DNA of 64,000 bases from Strigamia acuminata (GCA_949358305.1 OX442319.1:4898001-4962000), one strand, 5' to 3'. Shown: positions 32,046 to 44,699, numbered from the stretch's first letter. The notes: generated by a model from the letters alone, not told the origin. Numbers and translations are program-made.

Positions 32046-32339
32046 ATAAAAAAATTGACAGCGTTACGGGCCATTGGAAAATGCCTGGTATCTTGTCGGG
32101 CCAGTTGAACACTGTCAAGATACTGGGTGCAGATTCTAGTCTTTGTGCATTCTTAACTAGAGAATGTCACAATAATCCGACTTCTGAATACCGGTCGACT
32201 TGTAACTGTAACATAATTTTATTATCTCTGCATTTAACAGCGATAGTGAAATACTAGTATTGCACCATTTTTCGAGATGTCAGTATCTTCTATTGTAGTT
32301 CAATACTTTATAAGATAATTTCACCTTCATTTCAAATTG

Positions 32340-32540
32340 GAGCCAGTTATGCCAGCGTTTCTCCGACTATGTAATGCAGACCGGTATTTATTTTGTCTCA
32401 ATGAGTTGTGGACCGGTAACCTAACATTGCTTTAGTAAGCCTATATAATCTTTGCGTTTCAACAGTGAACTGGCGGAACGGCATCTTGTTTGCGGATCAG
32501 CACCGGTCTGCAGGCCACAGTTTGAGAAATGCAGAGCTAC
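32340..32540. mobile_element. Degenerate element ends, hAT-like
   Basis: GCAGACCGGTATTTATTTTG and GACCGGTAACC, followed by CACCGGTCTGCAGGCCACAG and TTTGAGAAATGC, resemble ends of the element at 5200-5520 (CACCACTTTGAGAAGC). No open frame. Confidence 0.3.
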
Positions 32541-33119
32541 GCCATACCAATGTCAACTAAATTAAACTAAAATTGTCTTTCTTCTTTTACTCTCGAAGGC
32601 AAAAGGATAAAATGTACCGTTTTTCTATAAGGCATTACGCGTTTAGGGACAATTTTAGGTCGAGTGGTTAAAGCGCCATTTAGTTTATTTTTAAGGCGCA
32701 ATACGTAATCAATAAAAATAAATACGTTTGAACCATCTGGTGGTGGTTTTAAACACTACCGGTAAAAGCCAAAAGCTGTTGTCTGAAGCGCTATGCTAAT
32801 GCAGTAAAACCAGCTTAAAAGTTATGGTGGATCTTTAAGGGGCAGAAAATAATTAATTAAAGTAATTAAATTAAACGGTTGCAGAACATGATGGGTTAGT
32901 TGGTGGTGTAGCTGATAATTGCTGTTTGATTGGGTTAACAAAAATAGATTCATTAATTTTGGTTGACAATAAACCAGGCATCTTTCTGATTGGACAAAAC
33001 TCTGGGATCCTTTTAACGTCTGCTAGTACGAAAAACTACCTCTAGGCTGGTCACTTTTTACCAGAGTCAATATACCCACTACCTACCTACTTGCTCAGTC
33101 TGGAGGGAGTTTACTGTAT

Positions 33120-33325
33120 TTGTACTACTGTATTTTACCGATTAAGAGTCGTCCTCGAATTGTAGCCGCCCTCGAATAAGAGCCGCAACCGAGAGAGGCG
33201 ATTTGATATAAGAGCCGCCCTTGAATAATAGCCGCGGCTATATACATTCAATGAACGTAACAGTGAGATATCGGCCACTATTTATAAGAAGAGCCGCGGC
33301 TCTTACTCGGCAAAATACAATATAC
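33120..33325. mobile_element. AAGAGCCGC-rich hairpin element
   Basis: Repeated modules AATAAGAGCCGC, ATAAGAGCCGCCC and AGCCGCGGCTCTTA, with a perfect inverted core AAGAGCCGCGGCTCTT. Related pieces occur near 18282-18315 and 35450-35490, so this is a dispersed miniature family. Confidence 0.5.
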
Positions 33326-33720
33326 TCACATCCTTGGACACCATCGGGCTGATGAAAACTCTTCATTCAGCATCCTATATACATTTGAATAGAATAAGTA
33401 TAATTAATGTGACACTTAGCATGGTCATAGCCAGGACCACTTTTAAGACATTTTTAGGCCCTAGTTGGCTTTATGGATAAGGTGGCCCTGGTCGTAGCCA
33501 CGTAAGTATAGTGCTTGTCTGGAGATTTAGGTCATTTAAGCTGCGATGTGAATGAATTGCAAGCAAAAATGTCCACAATACCTTAACAACTTTGGCAAAT
33601 TCTCACATTGTATGGTACAGTTGACAAATATTTTCCTAAGGTTTTTTATTTTTCAATATCTGATACGGTGGTCTAAAAATAGACATAAATTAGTAATGCT
33701 TATTGATATTTTATATGAAC

Positions 33721-33941
33721 TACCGGGTGGTTCAAATAAAACTGGCCAGAAAATACAAGGAGGGCTGATGAAACTCAAAAAGTACTCGGATCGTCAAAAA
33801 CTAAACACCAAACGAAAGAACGGAAAAAACTGCGCCAGAAACGTTAATTAAACAACACTGTCCACAACTAATGATTAATGTTTATTTAATTGAACAGTGT
33901 ATACATCTTTTTAGAGCTACTTTTATTTGGGCCACCCGGTA
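33721..33941. mobile_element. TA-flanked miniature element, 221 bases
   Basis: 21-base terminal repeats, TACCGGGTGGTTCAAATAAA at the left and an inverse with two mismatches at the right (TTTTATTTGGGCCACCCGGT). TA at both borders is consistent with Tc1/mariner-type insertion. Its interior (ATGATTAATGT...AACAGTGTATACAT) recurs at about 63190-63235. Confidence 0.8.
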
Positions 33942-33949
33942 TAAGTGGA

Positions 33950-36900
33950 ATTACACCTTGTGAGTTTTTTTAACTCGTCTGTTTTCTTCGTCTTATCTGT
34001 TCTAAAAATATTGTTTAAAAACATTTGTTAAATAAACAAAATTTTCTTTATTTGGTATTTTTGTTACTAACCTCCATTGCTGATTCAGTCGTACACAAAA
34101 CTCCTGCTATGCGTGAAATGATGTAGTTGGCTTGCAGTTTCCTAGATGGCGCCACTCGTCCAATTGTTTGAACACGAACTACACGAGACAACTTCCACGA
34201 TCTCATCGCAATTTAGCTGAGTTTCAATACATTTTTGATAAAAATTTGTGAAAATATTTCAGAAATTTTGCTAATTTGGGTAATTTTTGATAAAAACTTA
34301 ACCAAAACGAGAAAATTTCGGTAAATACTGCCACGATTCTGCGGTGATATTTTAAATTTAACTTTAGGCCTATTTATTGTTTATTTTTCATTCACGGGCG
34401 CCAAACCTCGAGCTACTATAAAGGGCGATAAAAGTGTTAATCCGCCAAGAAATTCAAATTTCATACTTTACTTCACCAAAAGCATGAAAATCTAAACAAA
34501 ATTTATCTGAATTCTAAAGTTTGATAATCGTGGAAAAAGTGGTACGAGAAAGTTGAAAATGGAAGCATTAGCAGCCTGTGCGAATATAAATGGAAAATGG
34601 CATTAGAGACAGTTGTTCTCGACTGCCAATGGCTGGTATCAGAAGTAAATAACATTTACTTCTGCCGGTTTCGATGACATAATGCAATTTTTGGAAAAGG
34701 AGCTGATGCGGAGCTGGATTGGGGGAAGGCTGCAGAGAAGAGAGGGGGGAGGGAGGGGGGGAGGGAGTTGTCTCGCATCAAACCGGCGACATGGCCCCAA
34801 ATCGAATCAACGTCGATTGGAAACGAGTCTATCGTCAATTTGTTGCCTCGTCAAGCGCGCATTATCCTGCCACTAAACCAGATTTATTCGTATCAGTGAT
34901 GAAATGAAACACCCATTCAATTACCGCTTTCAGCGCCGAGAAGTTGAAGCAAATCCACATTTTGAAAACCTAAAATAATTAACAATTATCGCAAATAAAA
35001 TGGAGGAAAAATAGATAAGACTGAAAAAGATGAATAAAAATAAGTGGGTTTGGGTTTTCGAGCGGCAAGTGTTCATTAAATAGTCGTAAAGATGGAAAAT
35101 GATTTTTTTATATTTATATAATGTACGTAAACGTCTAATGTTTGATTATGCAAACAAATCGGTTTTATGAACACTTATGTCTCCCAATTAGTTCGGACAA
35201 TCGACACAAGTTGGAATGTCGAACTTCCAGTTGTTCTAATGCGCGCGGGTGAAGCATCCACGACTAAAAAACGTAAGTAAAAGCAGAATTGTGTCGAAAA
35301 TGAAACGCAAAAAACGGTATTATGGTATTATGTTTTGTCGGCAATTACAATTTCGGTTTTTCGTTTGTTACATTTGTTTAATGTCTGAACGAACGAATAG
35401 TACGTTCATCGTTCGTGAGGTTAAATACGGTATTCTTAGTGTTTCAGTTGCGGCTATTATTTGAGGCCTACTCTTAATCGACAAAATACGGTACCGGTAT
35501 TTAAATTTGTGACTAAGATAAGTTGGATATTACTAATTTGATGGTGCTCTACAACTTTGTAATTGGAAATTTTGCTCTATCTCGACCAGTTAACGGGTTA
35601 GCGAATGAAAAGTGCATTGTTGCATGTCTGGCATAAAATTTGATTGCACTATTGGATTCGTCATCCCTATTTTGCTGTAGGATAGTCGGCTTGGTTTTTT
35701 GAAAAAGCATATACTTATTCTGGAAATTGACCGTAACGTCTTAAACGTAAATATACGCAATACCGGGGTATTGCGTCTATTTACGCATTCACAATTAGCC
35801 ATGTTTTTGTCTTCTGTTTTTGCTGTTTATATAAAAACATACACCAAAAACCTCCGTTGAATAAAATGTAATGTTTACAAATTCGTCAGGTTATGAGAAT
35901 AAATCCCGAGCTTAGAAGAATAAATAAATAAAAAAAAATGGAGAGGAAAAAAAAAATAATTAAGTTGAAAGAGTGTTAGGGGTGAAAATGTTATCCGAAA
36001 TCGAAATACATTGGCAGCTGCTCAGTTTTCGCGCATGCGTCGATAGCGAGTTTGCGAGCAGAGAGAAGAGAAGCGAGAAAGAATAAAAGAAAGAAAGGCC
36101 GATGTGAGGCGTTTTCAAATTTTCCACCAACGGCATGCGAGGATTGGGTGTTTGTAAATAGAAAACTGCTCGGCACGTAAACATTATCACTGCCTCGTCT
36201 AATTATTTACCGATCCTTTGCCTCACGGCGAGAAAATGTAAACAAAAGATGGTAAAACGATGCCGCATCAAAGGCAACCAATTCTTTTTCGCCATTTTTG
36301 CATTTTTGCATTTGTTTAAATTTTTTTTTTTATTTTTTTTATTTTTTTTTTTGGGATTTTTATATTTTTAAAGGCTTAATTTTTGTCTGGGTCATTTTCC
36401 GCTCGAGTTCTTATTTGAGGTAATCAATGCTCTCTCAATTTAATCCGATAGTGACGAGTCGAGCGTGATAAGTTGAACGAGCCAATCACATGCTCGTTTG
36501 AGAAATCCCTTCCCTTTCGCGATTCATTTCGTTTCGAGGCGGTTTGGTTGTGGATTTTTGGGTGTTTTGGGTGTTTTAGCACTCGGTTTTGTGTATTATT
36601 ATTGAATTATTTGTTTGGGATGTTAAATTTTTCTTGTAGGTTTGTTTTAAAATGGTGGGGATTGCTGGGGAATGATTTGTAAATTAAATGGGAATTCTCT
36701 CCTCCTTTGTTTGGATAAAGAGATTTAGTGCTTTTCTTGGTAAGGAGTTTTTTTTTGGGTTTTTTTTTTCATTTTTTATTTTAGAAAACAAAAACAGCAG
36801 TGCTAATAATTCAATCATTTAACTGATTTGTTTTGTTATTTTCCCTAAACCTGGGATGGAAATTCTTTCTATTTTGGTTATTTTGTTGTTGTTGCAGAGA

Positions 36901-37075
36901 ATTGTATATACACAAAAATGTATAATTTAGTGCTCACAAATTGTCTATCCGTTTGTTTCCACGTTAAATTCACATTGAAAATTTTGGATTTAGGGAAAAG
37001 TCGTCTTAAAGAAATTTTTTAGCAGCGAATTGAGTTTTTGCTGCTTGTAAAATATAAAAATACAATAATTTTGCA
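33950..37075. other. Gene-free region between catenin and FoxD, part 1
   Basis: No coding gene is supported. Notable sites: CCTAGATGGCGCCACTC at 34140, a good match to the insect CTCF motif; a GGGAGG-rich run at 34740-34765; a CpG pocket with CGCGCATGCGTCG near 36030; and poly-T around 36310-36350. A dispersed repeat at 35146-35215 has a partner at 50803-50880. Confidence 0.45.
35146..35215. repeat. Dispersed repeat, partner of 50803-50880
   Basis: Shared order: CTAATGT, GATT(A/T)TGC, CGGTTTTAT (or CCGTTTTAT), AACAC, GTCTCCCAATTAGTTCGGA. Same orientation in both places. Confidence 0.65.
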
Positions 37076-37640
37076 CTAAAATCTGACGTTTTTCATCTAA
37101 TTTTTCATCATTTTCGTTAAAATCTGAGGTTTTTCATCCAATTTTTTATTATTTTCACTAAAATTTGACTTTTTTTATCCAATTTTCCATCAATTTTACT
37201 AAAATCTGAGGTTTTTCATATAATTTCCCATCATTTTCGTTAAAATCTGAGGTTTTTCATCCAATTTTCCATCATTTTTACTAAAATCTGAGATTTTTCA
37301 TCCAATTTTTTATATTTTCACTAAAATTTGACGTTTTTTCATCCAATTTTCCATCATTTTCACTAAAATCTGAGATTTTTCCTCTAATTTTCCATCATTT
37401 TCACTAAATTCTCAGATTTTTCAGCCAATTTTCCATCATTTTTACTAAAATCAGATTTCTCATCTAATTTTCCATCATTTTCACTAAAATCAGATTTTTC
37501 ATCAAATTTTCCATCATTTTCACTAAAATCTGAGCTTTTTCAGCCAATTTTCATCATTTTCACTAAAATCTTCACTTTTCCATCCAATTTTCCACCATTT
37601 CCATCAAAACCTGACCTTTCCCCTCCAATTTTCCATCAAA
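37076..37640. repeat. Tandem array, about 42-base unit
   Basis: Unit ACTAAAATCTGAGATTTTTC plus ATCCAATTTTCCATCATTTTC, about thirteen copies. Unit length is close to four helical turns. Confidence 0.9.
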
Positions 37641-38420
37641 ACACACCAAAACGACCTAAACCCTCCTATTTAAACGCCTTCTCCACCTCCCAACGACAAA
37701 ACAACGACAAAACACCGCAAACTCGAACATCTCATTAGAAAACTCCAACTTGACGTTGTTATTTGTGCAGGGGAAAATTAAGCAGATTGTGCCACACGTG
37801 CGGTGAAAAGTTTAACGAGCAAATTGCTCCTCCCTCGCACCCCCTAAACACGAAGGGAAATTCGGTGGCCGTGCCACGAACCCCAACAACACACAACCCC
37901 CACCCCCCGGGGCGGCGATCTTCAAAGACCCCGTTCGAATCCAGTGGCTGTGGTAGAGTTTAATGTGGCGGAATAAAAGACGGAAACCGCGTGTCCATTG
38001 CCCGCGTTCTCTACCTGTGCAGTCCCCGTTTAAAATGAGAAAAACTCAACAGCAGGGGGCAGTGTGGCCCACCAGTGATGACTCCCCGGGACACACCTGG
38101 TACCTGTTTGAGTGGCAAAGGTGCTGACAAATTGCCTACTAAATTAAGTCGAGACCTCACGCATTCGAAATTGACCTGTGTGGATTTTGAATTGAATTGT
38201 TTTGGTTTGGGATTTTTTTCTTGTTTTTGCGCGGTTTATTGTTCGTGGATGGATTGCATTTTGTTCGGGGGGTTTCTTTGTGTTGGTTGTGCGGAATTAA
38301 GGGTTTTTGTTATAGTTTTTGTGTGTTTTGTGGTGGGAAGAAGTGAATTCTGCTGTTTTATTCATGGGGATTTAGTCTGTGTATGGTTTGGGAAGTTGTT
38401 TTAGTTGGATTTTAGTTTAT
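37641..38420. other. Gene-free stretch between two arrays
   Basis: Some GC-richer sequence (37800-38100) with CCCCCACCCCCCGGGGCGG near 37895, and a short open frame (38075-38404) that becomes G/T-rich and hydrophobic without homology. A GTTCGAATCC at 37928 resembles a tRNA B box, but no cloverleaf can be drawn. Confidence 0.35.
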
Positions 38421-39150
38421 TTAGCGATAAAAATGATGTAAATCGTCAAGAATTGACTGGAAATTTACAATAATGATTGAAAATCGACTGAAAATCGACT
38501 GAAAATTGTCAAAAACCTACAAAAATGATTAAAAGCCGACTAAGAAACTACTAAAATGATCAAAAACTGACTAAAAATCCACTAAAATTATCAAAAACCG
38601 ACTAAAATCTACTAAAATTCATCAAAAACCCCCCAAAAAAATTTTAAAATCCAAAAAATCATTAAAAACCGACTAAAAATCCATAGAAATAATCAAAAAT
38701 CGACTAAAATCCATAAAAATAATCAAAAACCGACTAAAAATCCACTAAAAATCATCAAAAACCCACAAAAATCATTAAAAACCGACTAAAAATCCACTAA
38801 AAATCATCAAAAACCTACAAAAATCATTAAAAACCGACTAAAAATCAACTAAAAACTCACAATAATCATTAATTACCGACCAAAAACCCACAAAAATCAT
38901 CAAAAACCTACGAAAATCATTAAAAACCGACTAAAAATTCACTAAAAATCATCAAAAACCTACAAAAATTATTAAAAACCAACTAAAAATTCACCAAAAA
39001 CTGACAATAATCATTAATTACCGACCAAAAACCCACAAAAATCATTAAATACCGACCAAAAACCCACAAAAATCATTAAAAACCGATTAAAACCTCACTA
39101 AAAACTAACAAAAATCATTAAACACCGACTAAAAATCCACAAATTACCGC
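38420..39150. repeat. Tandem array, CGACTAAAAATCCAC type
   Basis: Mixed units built from AAAACCGACTAAAAATCCAC, TAAAAATCATC and AAAAACCTACAAAAATCATT, with spacing near 10-11, 20-21 and 42 bases. Confidence 0.85.
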
Positions 39151-39359
39151 ACATCCATTATTCTTTTACCCAGAAAACCATCAAATCTCTCCTATCATCC
39201 AAACAAACACAAACCCACATTAATTTCCCCCAACAATCAAACAAAACTCTACATATCCCCACCCAACAACTCCACAAAACCTCCGCAAAATCCCCAAAAA
39301 CAAAACCTCCTAAACTCAATTAATCACATCCGCAAACAAGGAAACAGCTTCAATAAATC

Positions 39360-39445
39360 TAAACACGCGCGCGCGAGAGAGAGAAAGAAAGAAAGAAGAA
39401 AGACTTTCTTGTTTTTGCTTCGCCTCTCTCTCTCTCTCTTTGTTT
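39360..39445. repeat. Simple repeats (CG)n, (GA)n, (GAAA)n and (CT)n
   Basis: ACGCGCGCGCGAGAGAGAGA, then AAAGAAAGAAAGAAG, then CTCTCTCTCTCTCTC. The GA and CT tracts are inverted relative to each other and can pair. Confidence 0.85.
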
Positions 39446-40089
39446 ACGACTCGAGCCCAACTGTCCTTGACTAGGACTTAACACACGTGACAGACTTAAA
39501 TAAAACAAACAAATAATCAAGCCAAAAGCCAGGTGTTGTTGAAACGCGCCTTCGTCATCTTGTGCGTTTAGTTAAACGACCCCATTCGGACGGGTGTCGG
39601 GTGTCGAATCTCGACAAACCCCGATGGTAAAACCATCTAACACGTGTTGGTTTTGACCTAACTCGCCGGAACCAATTGCAAAATGGTGTCCCGCCTCGCA
39701 CACCCTGTGTCCAGTGTGCAACTGTCCAGCGAACCCTCGACGCAAGGCACACAGGAAGTTTTGCGGATAGCAACTCTTCTTTATCGGGTCGATTTAGTCG
39801 GCGGCACGCTTTATTGGAGGTCGCTCGAGTCAAAGAGAAGTGCCGAACCCCCTCCTTATCTCGATACAAAAATGAACGTTTAAGTACAGCCAATAAAAAC
39901 ACGAGCTGGTGGGATTTCCATTTTTATGGATGGATATTTTGGTTGTAAAAATTTAACATCTCCAACAAAGTCAATATTTTCTAACGCACTAATAAAGTTT
40001 TTTTTTTTTGGTTTTTTTTTTTGGGGGGGGGAGGGGGGGGTTTATAAATAAATTGTTAGTTACGAATGTTTGGTTGTTTGGGTAAAAAT

Positions 40090-40345
40090 GAAGAAAATTA
40101 ATTAATATCGGTGGAAATTAATCAAAATTGGCTGAAAATTAATCAGAATTGGTTGAAAATTAATAATAATCGGCTGAAAATTAATAATAATCGGCTGAAA
40201 TTAATAATAATCGGCTGAAAATACACACAAATCATCAAAAATCATCAAAAATCATCAAAAATCATCAAAAGTCATCAAAAATCATCAAAAACCGACTGAA
40301 AATACATAAAAGTCATTCAGAAATCATCAAATATCGACTAAAGAT
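40090..40345. repeat. Tandem array, ATCATCAAAA type
   Basis: Units of AATTAATAATAATCGGCTGA and then AAAAATCATCAAAAATCATC, roughly 10-20 base periods. Same orientation as the array at 38420. Confidence 0.8.
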
Positions 40346-40379
40346 CGCACACCCTCCCAAGTGTCCGCCGACTCAACGT

Positions 40380-40645
40380 AACTTTGATTTTTTGATGGTT
40401 TTTGTGGATTTTTTGTTGATTTTTTAGTCTAATTTTGATAATTTTTGTGAATTTTTCTCGATTTTTGATGATTTTTGTGAATTTTTAGTCGATTTTTGAT
40501 GATTTTTGTGAATTTTTAATCGATTTTATATGATTTTTGTGAATTTCGGTCGATTTTTGATGATTTCTTCGAAATTTTAATTGGTTTTTGATTATTTTTG
40601 TGGATTTTTACTCGATTTTTTTCTAAATTTAATTTAATTTTTAAA
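40380..40645. repeat. Tandem array in inverse orientation to 38420 and 40090
   Basis: Unit GATTTTTGATGATTTTTGTG plus AATTTTTAGTC. It is the reverse complement of the ATCATCAAAAATCGACTAAAAATTCAC type upstream, so the two arrays face each other across about 40 bases. Confidence 0.85.
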
Positions 40646-40956
40646 AAATAACAAATTTTTCAACCTTCTTACACCTTTGCTGGACTCGCGAACATTTCGA
40701 CTCGCGAAACGGAACTCACTCACATGTACACACATTCAGAGAAAAATCAACCCAAATTTTCGAATTTATATACCACAATTTATTCTAAAATATCGTTTTA
40801 TATACACACATGACCACACGCGAGAGAAACAGAAAAACAACTTGACGGGGGCAAAAAGATACACATTGAATCGTGACGACAAAATTAAAAAAAGTCTTTC
40901 CTCCTTTAAAAACCAGAGAGTTTTACACGTTAACGGCACCCAAACTACCATAAAGT

Positions 40957-41946
40957 TTACCTTGGCCACGCAGACGTCGCGTATTGCTGTAAATATGCCT
41001 GACACTTGTCCAAATCGAGTCCCGCAGCGCCCGCCAGCAACCCGGTGACCGAAAACGCTCCGTAGTTCACACTCCCCTGCCCGAGATCCAAACTCCTCGT
41101 GGGCGCCGGCGCCGGCCGCATCGGCTGCGGCATCTGCGGAATCATATGCGGCACGACCTCCTGCCCAATCCCCGTCAACTTCTTCGACTCCTTCCCGATC
41201 AAATGCTCAATAGTAAACGCGTTCTTCGGCGGCTGCGGGTGAGGCCTCGGCGCCGGCAAAACAGTATTGGGCGTGAGCAGACGTGCGATGGACGTGGGGG
41301 CTAAGGAGAGGAAGGGGTACGGCGGCGGAACGTGGTGATGCGGCGGCGGCGGCGGCGGCGGGAACATGTGGTGGTGATGATGGTGGTGGTGGTACGGGTC
41401 GAAGAAAAGCGGGTCCTTGAAGAGCACCTCGGGTTGCTGGCGCTTGAAGCGCTTGCGACGTCGCAGGAAAGAGCCGTTGTCGAACATGTCCTCGGAGGCC
41501 GGGTCGAGCGTCCAGTAGTTGCCCTTGCCCGGGTTGCCGGGCTCGCGGGGGATCTTGACGAAGCAGTCGTTGAGAGAGAGGTTGTGGCGGATGGAGTTCT
41601 GCCAGACGGGGAACTTCTCGCGGTAGTAGGGGAAGCGGTTCATGATGAATTCGCAGATGCCGCTGAGCGTGAGTTTCTTGTGCGGCGACTGAAGGATCGC
41701 CATCGTGATCAGGGCGATGTACGAGTACGGCGGTTTGACCAGGTGCGGCGCGTTGCTCGTCCCACCGGTCGACTCGTCCGGCTTGAGGCCGCCGGAGAGG
41801 TCCTTGTCGTCCGGCGCAAGCAAAGCACTGGATCCTTCGATCGTTCCGACATCCAGCGGACCGTCTTCCGAATCGGAGTCGACGCTGATGGGGACGTCGT
41901 CGTCGTCTGACTCAGTCGAAGCCGCCTGCATGTCGACTACGCACAT
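40957..41946 (-). CDS. FoxD: FoxD forkhead transcription factor
   Basis: This single-exon frame encodes 329 aa from the ATG at 41946; a second in-frame ATG at 41931 is possible. The N-terminus is acidic ([20 protein letters not shown]), as in other FoxD proteins. The forkhead DNA-binding domain spans about residues 68-165: [39 protein letters not shown] with the recognition helix, and [20 protein letters not shown], whose last part and the RRRKRFKR wing are diagnostic for class D. An eight-histidine run (186-193) and proline-rich spacers follow, then FTIEHLIG (244-251), an eh1-type Groucho-binding motif that indicates repressor activity. FoxD genes act in neural, mesodermal and neural-crest-like patterning in other animals. 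The gene stands alone in a large gene-free region, as expected for a developmental regulator with distant enhancers. Its stop codon overlaps a good splice donor (CCAAG|GTAAAC). Confidence 0.95.
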   Translation of the reverse strand: MCVVDMQAASTESDDDDVPISVDSDSEDGPLDVGTIEGSSALLAPDDKDLSGGLKPDESTGGTSNAPHLVKPPYSYIALITMAILQSPHKKLTLSGICEFIMNRFPYYREKFPVWQNSIRHNLSLNDCFVKIPREPGNPGKGNYWTLDPASEDMFDNGSFLRRRKRFKRQQPEVLFKDPLFFDPYHHHHHHHHMFPPPPPPPHHHVPPPYPFLSLAPTSIARLLTPNTVLPAPRPHPQPPKNAFTIEHLIGKESKKLTGIGQEVVPHMIPQMPQPMRPAPAPTRSLDLGQGSVNYGAFSVTGLLAGAAGLDLDKCQAYLQQYATSAWPR

Positions 41947-42420
41947 GACACGTGCGAGCGGCCGGCCGTTTGGTCGTGCGGTCCGGTGCGATCGCGGGTG
42001 ATACGCGGGCTATCATACAGTCGCGGACATTCACAAATCTCTCTCTATCTCGTTCTATCTCGTTTCACTCTTGAACGATTTTGGGGTCACGTGTTTGGCG
42101 TTTTCGTGGCGCATGCGTGCTCGGTGGGAGCTTCCGAGATTGTGGCGGGCACCACGCCTCCGTGACGGGTGCGGGGCTGCTGCGCGCGGATTGGGCGAGC
42201 GGGGTTGGTGTTGGTCATGGGCGGGGTGTGGGATTTGGCCAATGGCGGGGGTCGTCACTCGACGATGTATTCGATGCAACATTATTGGTTTTAGTCGTGT
42301 AAACGCCACGGACACGAATCGAAGCGAGTTTTTCGAGTGTTTGTTCCCTTTGGAACTGAGAAGCACGAGACAAACACCTTAAGTAGCGTCTCAAGATAAA
42401 TGTGTACTTAACTAGGCACT
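41947..42420. promoter_or_regulatory. FoxD promoter and CpG-rich upstream region
   Basis: GC-rich and CpG-dense compared with the surroundings. It contains GGCGCATGCGTGC near 42107 (NRF1-like palindrome), GGTGCGGGGCTGCTGCGCGC near 42165 and CACGTG-type E boxes (42089, 41948). No TATA box is clear. Small reading frames on both strands are GC artefacts. Confidence 0.5.
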
Positions 42421-43165
42421 GCTTAAAAATGGCGGGTGCGTTACTGCGTTTTCGATGGCGAAATTCGTCGTTGGGATGAGGATTTTGATGTGTGATGCGG
42501 GGAAGCGCGCCGAAGGTCTCCGTTGGTTTTGCAGCAGCTGCCCCTTGAGAAAAATGTGGATTTTGGAAAAAATGTATAAAAATGAGATAAAATTGTATGG
42601 TTATGTATACCGGAAGTGTGGGGAAAGTTGGAGGTGTATTGTGGGGTTTATGTAGTTATCGATGATCGATATCGATTGGCCCTCGAGCCAGCAATTTTCC
42701 AGGTCTCAGTGCGGCTAATTGGCTATCACTTGCCCTCATGTTTTCAACGATTCGGTGTTTGTCGGACGCCTTGTATATCAAGCAGCCGAGATTTTTTCAT
42801 TAAGTAGATGGGAGAGGGGTTTATTTGAGTTTGCATCGTTTTCTTGCATTGCCACGAGGTTTTTTCGGGTTTATTGAGAGAAAGGATTAGTATTTGCATA
42901 GTGGGAGAGGGTTCGGGGGTGTGAGAAGAGGATGGATTGGATTGGGTTTGGTGTATTTGCGTTGAGAAAGATATTATTTTGGCTTGAAAATCGTGTAAAA
43001 ACAACAGAGACACGTTGAAGTCTGTTTTCAATGGTGTAATTCGTATATGTAGAAAATGTCGGAAATTTATTTTTGCGATTTATTTTGGGTGGGTTTTTGG
43101 GTAGATAAATGGTAGGGCTAATACTAGGGCTGCGTTTTTAGGGGTTCCGTCCGGGGCCCCTTGGT
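42421..43165. other. Gene-free stretch upstream of FoxD
   Basis: No coding gene is supported. ATCGATGATCGATATCGATT at 42658-42677 is a cluster of overlapping ATCGAT sites. Confidence 0.4.
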
Positions 43166-43169
43166 AAAA

Positions 43170-43672
43170 ATTAAAAGTTCAGACAAAAAATTGATTTTTT
43201 GATCAAAAAATTGATTTTTAGACCAAAAAAATTCAATTTTATGCCAAAAAATTCAATTTTATGCCAAAAAATTGATTTTTAGACCAAAAAAATTCAATTT
43301 TAGGCCAAAAAATCCAATTTCACACCAAAAAATCCAATTTTACGCCAAAAAATTCAATTTTCGCCAAAAAATCCAATTTTATACGCCAATAAATCCAATG
43401 TTCGCCAAAAAATCCAATTTTAGGTCAGAAAATTCAATTTTAGGCCAGAAAATTCAATTTTACTCCAAAAAATTTAACTTTACTCCAAAAAATTTAATTT
43501 AATCCCAAAAAATTTAACTTTACTCCAAAAAATTTAATTTTACCCCAAACAATTCCATTTTACCCCAAACAATTTAATTTTAGGCCAAAAATCTCAATTT
43601 TACACCAAAAAATTCAATTTTACCCCAAAAAATTGCTTATTAGACCAAAAATTTCAATTATAGACAAAAAAT
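43170..43672. repeat. Minisatellite, 19-21 base unit
   Basis: Tandem CCAAAAAATTCAATTTTAGG and variants (CCAAAAAATTTAACTTTACT). The alternating A- and T-tract design is the same as in the catenin introns, but the family is different. Confidence 0.9.
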
Positions 43673-43679
43673 AATTAAA

Positions 43680-44690
43680 CAAGCTCAATTCCCGCTACAG
43701 GAGAGCCAGAAAAAAAAAATTTGTCCAATTCCCCAAAATCTTAATCCGTCCCTGTGCGATATAGTTGAGTTGTTGTGAATAATAAAAGCAAAATGTCGGG
43801 CAGTTAGAGGCGTGAGATGTTCGCAACTGGTCTTTTAATTATCTCACCCTCTTGCTAAACGGCCTCGAGGGACAGGCGTGGGTGTGAAGGAGAGAGGAGA
43901 GACGCGCAGGGGGGATGCATTAGAGGCACCCACTCGTGGTCGTGGCCCGAAGCTAAAGATTCGTAATTGACAGCACCTATATGGCCACTTCATGAGAAAG
44001 GGGAGGAAAATAAACGGCACTGATTCATGGTGGAAGCGTCGCTGTACAGGTGTACACTGTATACAGCGCCGGGGTTCGGCCCGCGTTTTATAAATACCCG
44101 CACAGATGTCGCGGTTTTCTTTGACACGGGGGTGGGGCAAGGAAATTGTATTTCTCACTGGCTGATCCACACTGACAACTTCAAAGGGCACCTGCTTGAA
44201 CCCCCTCTCTTTGCATGCAGTCCCCCCAGTGACCACTAAATTAATTAAAGACAGCCTTGCAATTCGATCAGCCGTGAATCCTCACCTGGATTGCGCTTTG
44301 GTTGGACATTTGAGCTTTGTCAACAATTTACACTGGCAAATCGTTTGCAAATGTTGGAAATTCTTTGGGATAAATCGCTTAATTTGTTGTTTGTCAACAT
44401 GTTTGGAGCGCACAATGCGCGCTGTGTGCTGTTGAATAATATACTCGGAGGAAATCTGGACGTTTAACTTTGTTTATCTTTTGCCCCTTGGAGCTGCACT
44501 GCGCTGCACGAATAAACACAATTGAAGTTGATTTCGCTTGGAAGTTGAATGGAATCTATTTTTTTTTTAATAAATACCGGTATGTAAATATTTTTTTTTA
44601 ATTGGGTACAATTCTGGGAATGTTTTTAAAATGTTTCAAGGGGGCTTAAAAATATTTTTTTTGGTCTGCAAAAATTTTTTTGGGTGAAAT
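43680..44690. other. Gene-free stretch
   Basis: A minus-strand frame (43844-44236, 130 codons) is open, but it is arginine/proline-rich with no domain and no homologous feel; I do not call it a gene. GGTACAGGTGTACACTGTATAC near 44045 is a palindromic cluster. Confidence 0.35.
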
Positions 44691-44699
44691 TGAATTTTA

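Noticed and set aside
37925-37945. tRNA-like B box GTTCGAATCC
   Set aside because: No matching A box, acceptor stem or anticodon arm could be drawn around it.
39555-39948. 115- and 90-codon frames on opposite strands
   Set aside because: Overlapping antisense frames with no recognisable motif; not convincing as genes.
41332-41910. 192-codon plus-strand frame opposite FoxD
   Set aside because: It is the antisense of the GC-rich FoxD coding exon, rich in R/V/E with no domain; FoxD on the minus strand has clear homology.
43844-44236. 130-codon minus-strand frame
   Set aside because: No motif, no splice or promoter signal and unusual R/P composition; most likely chance in GC-richer DNA.
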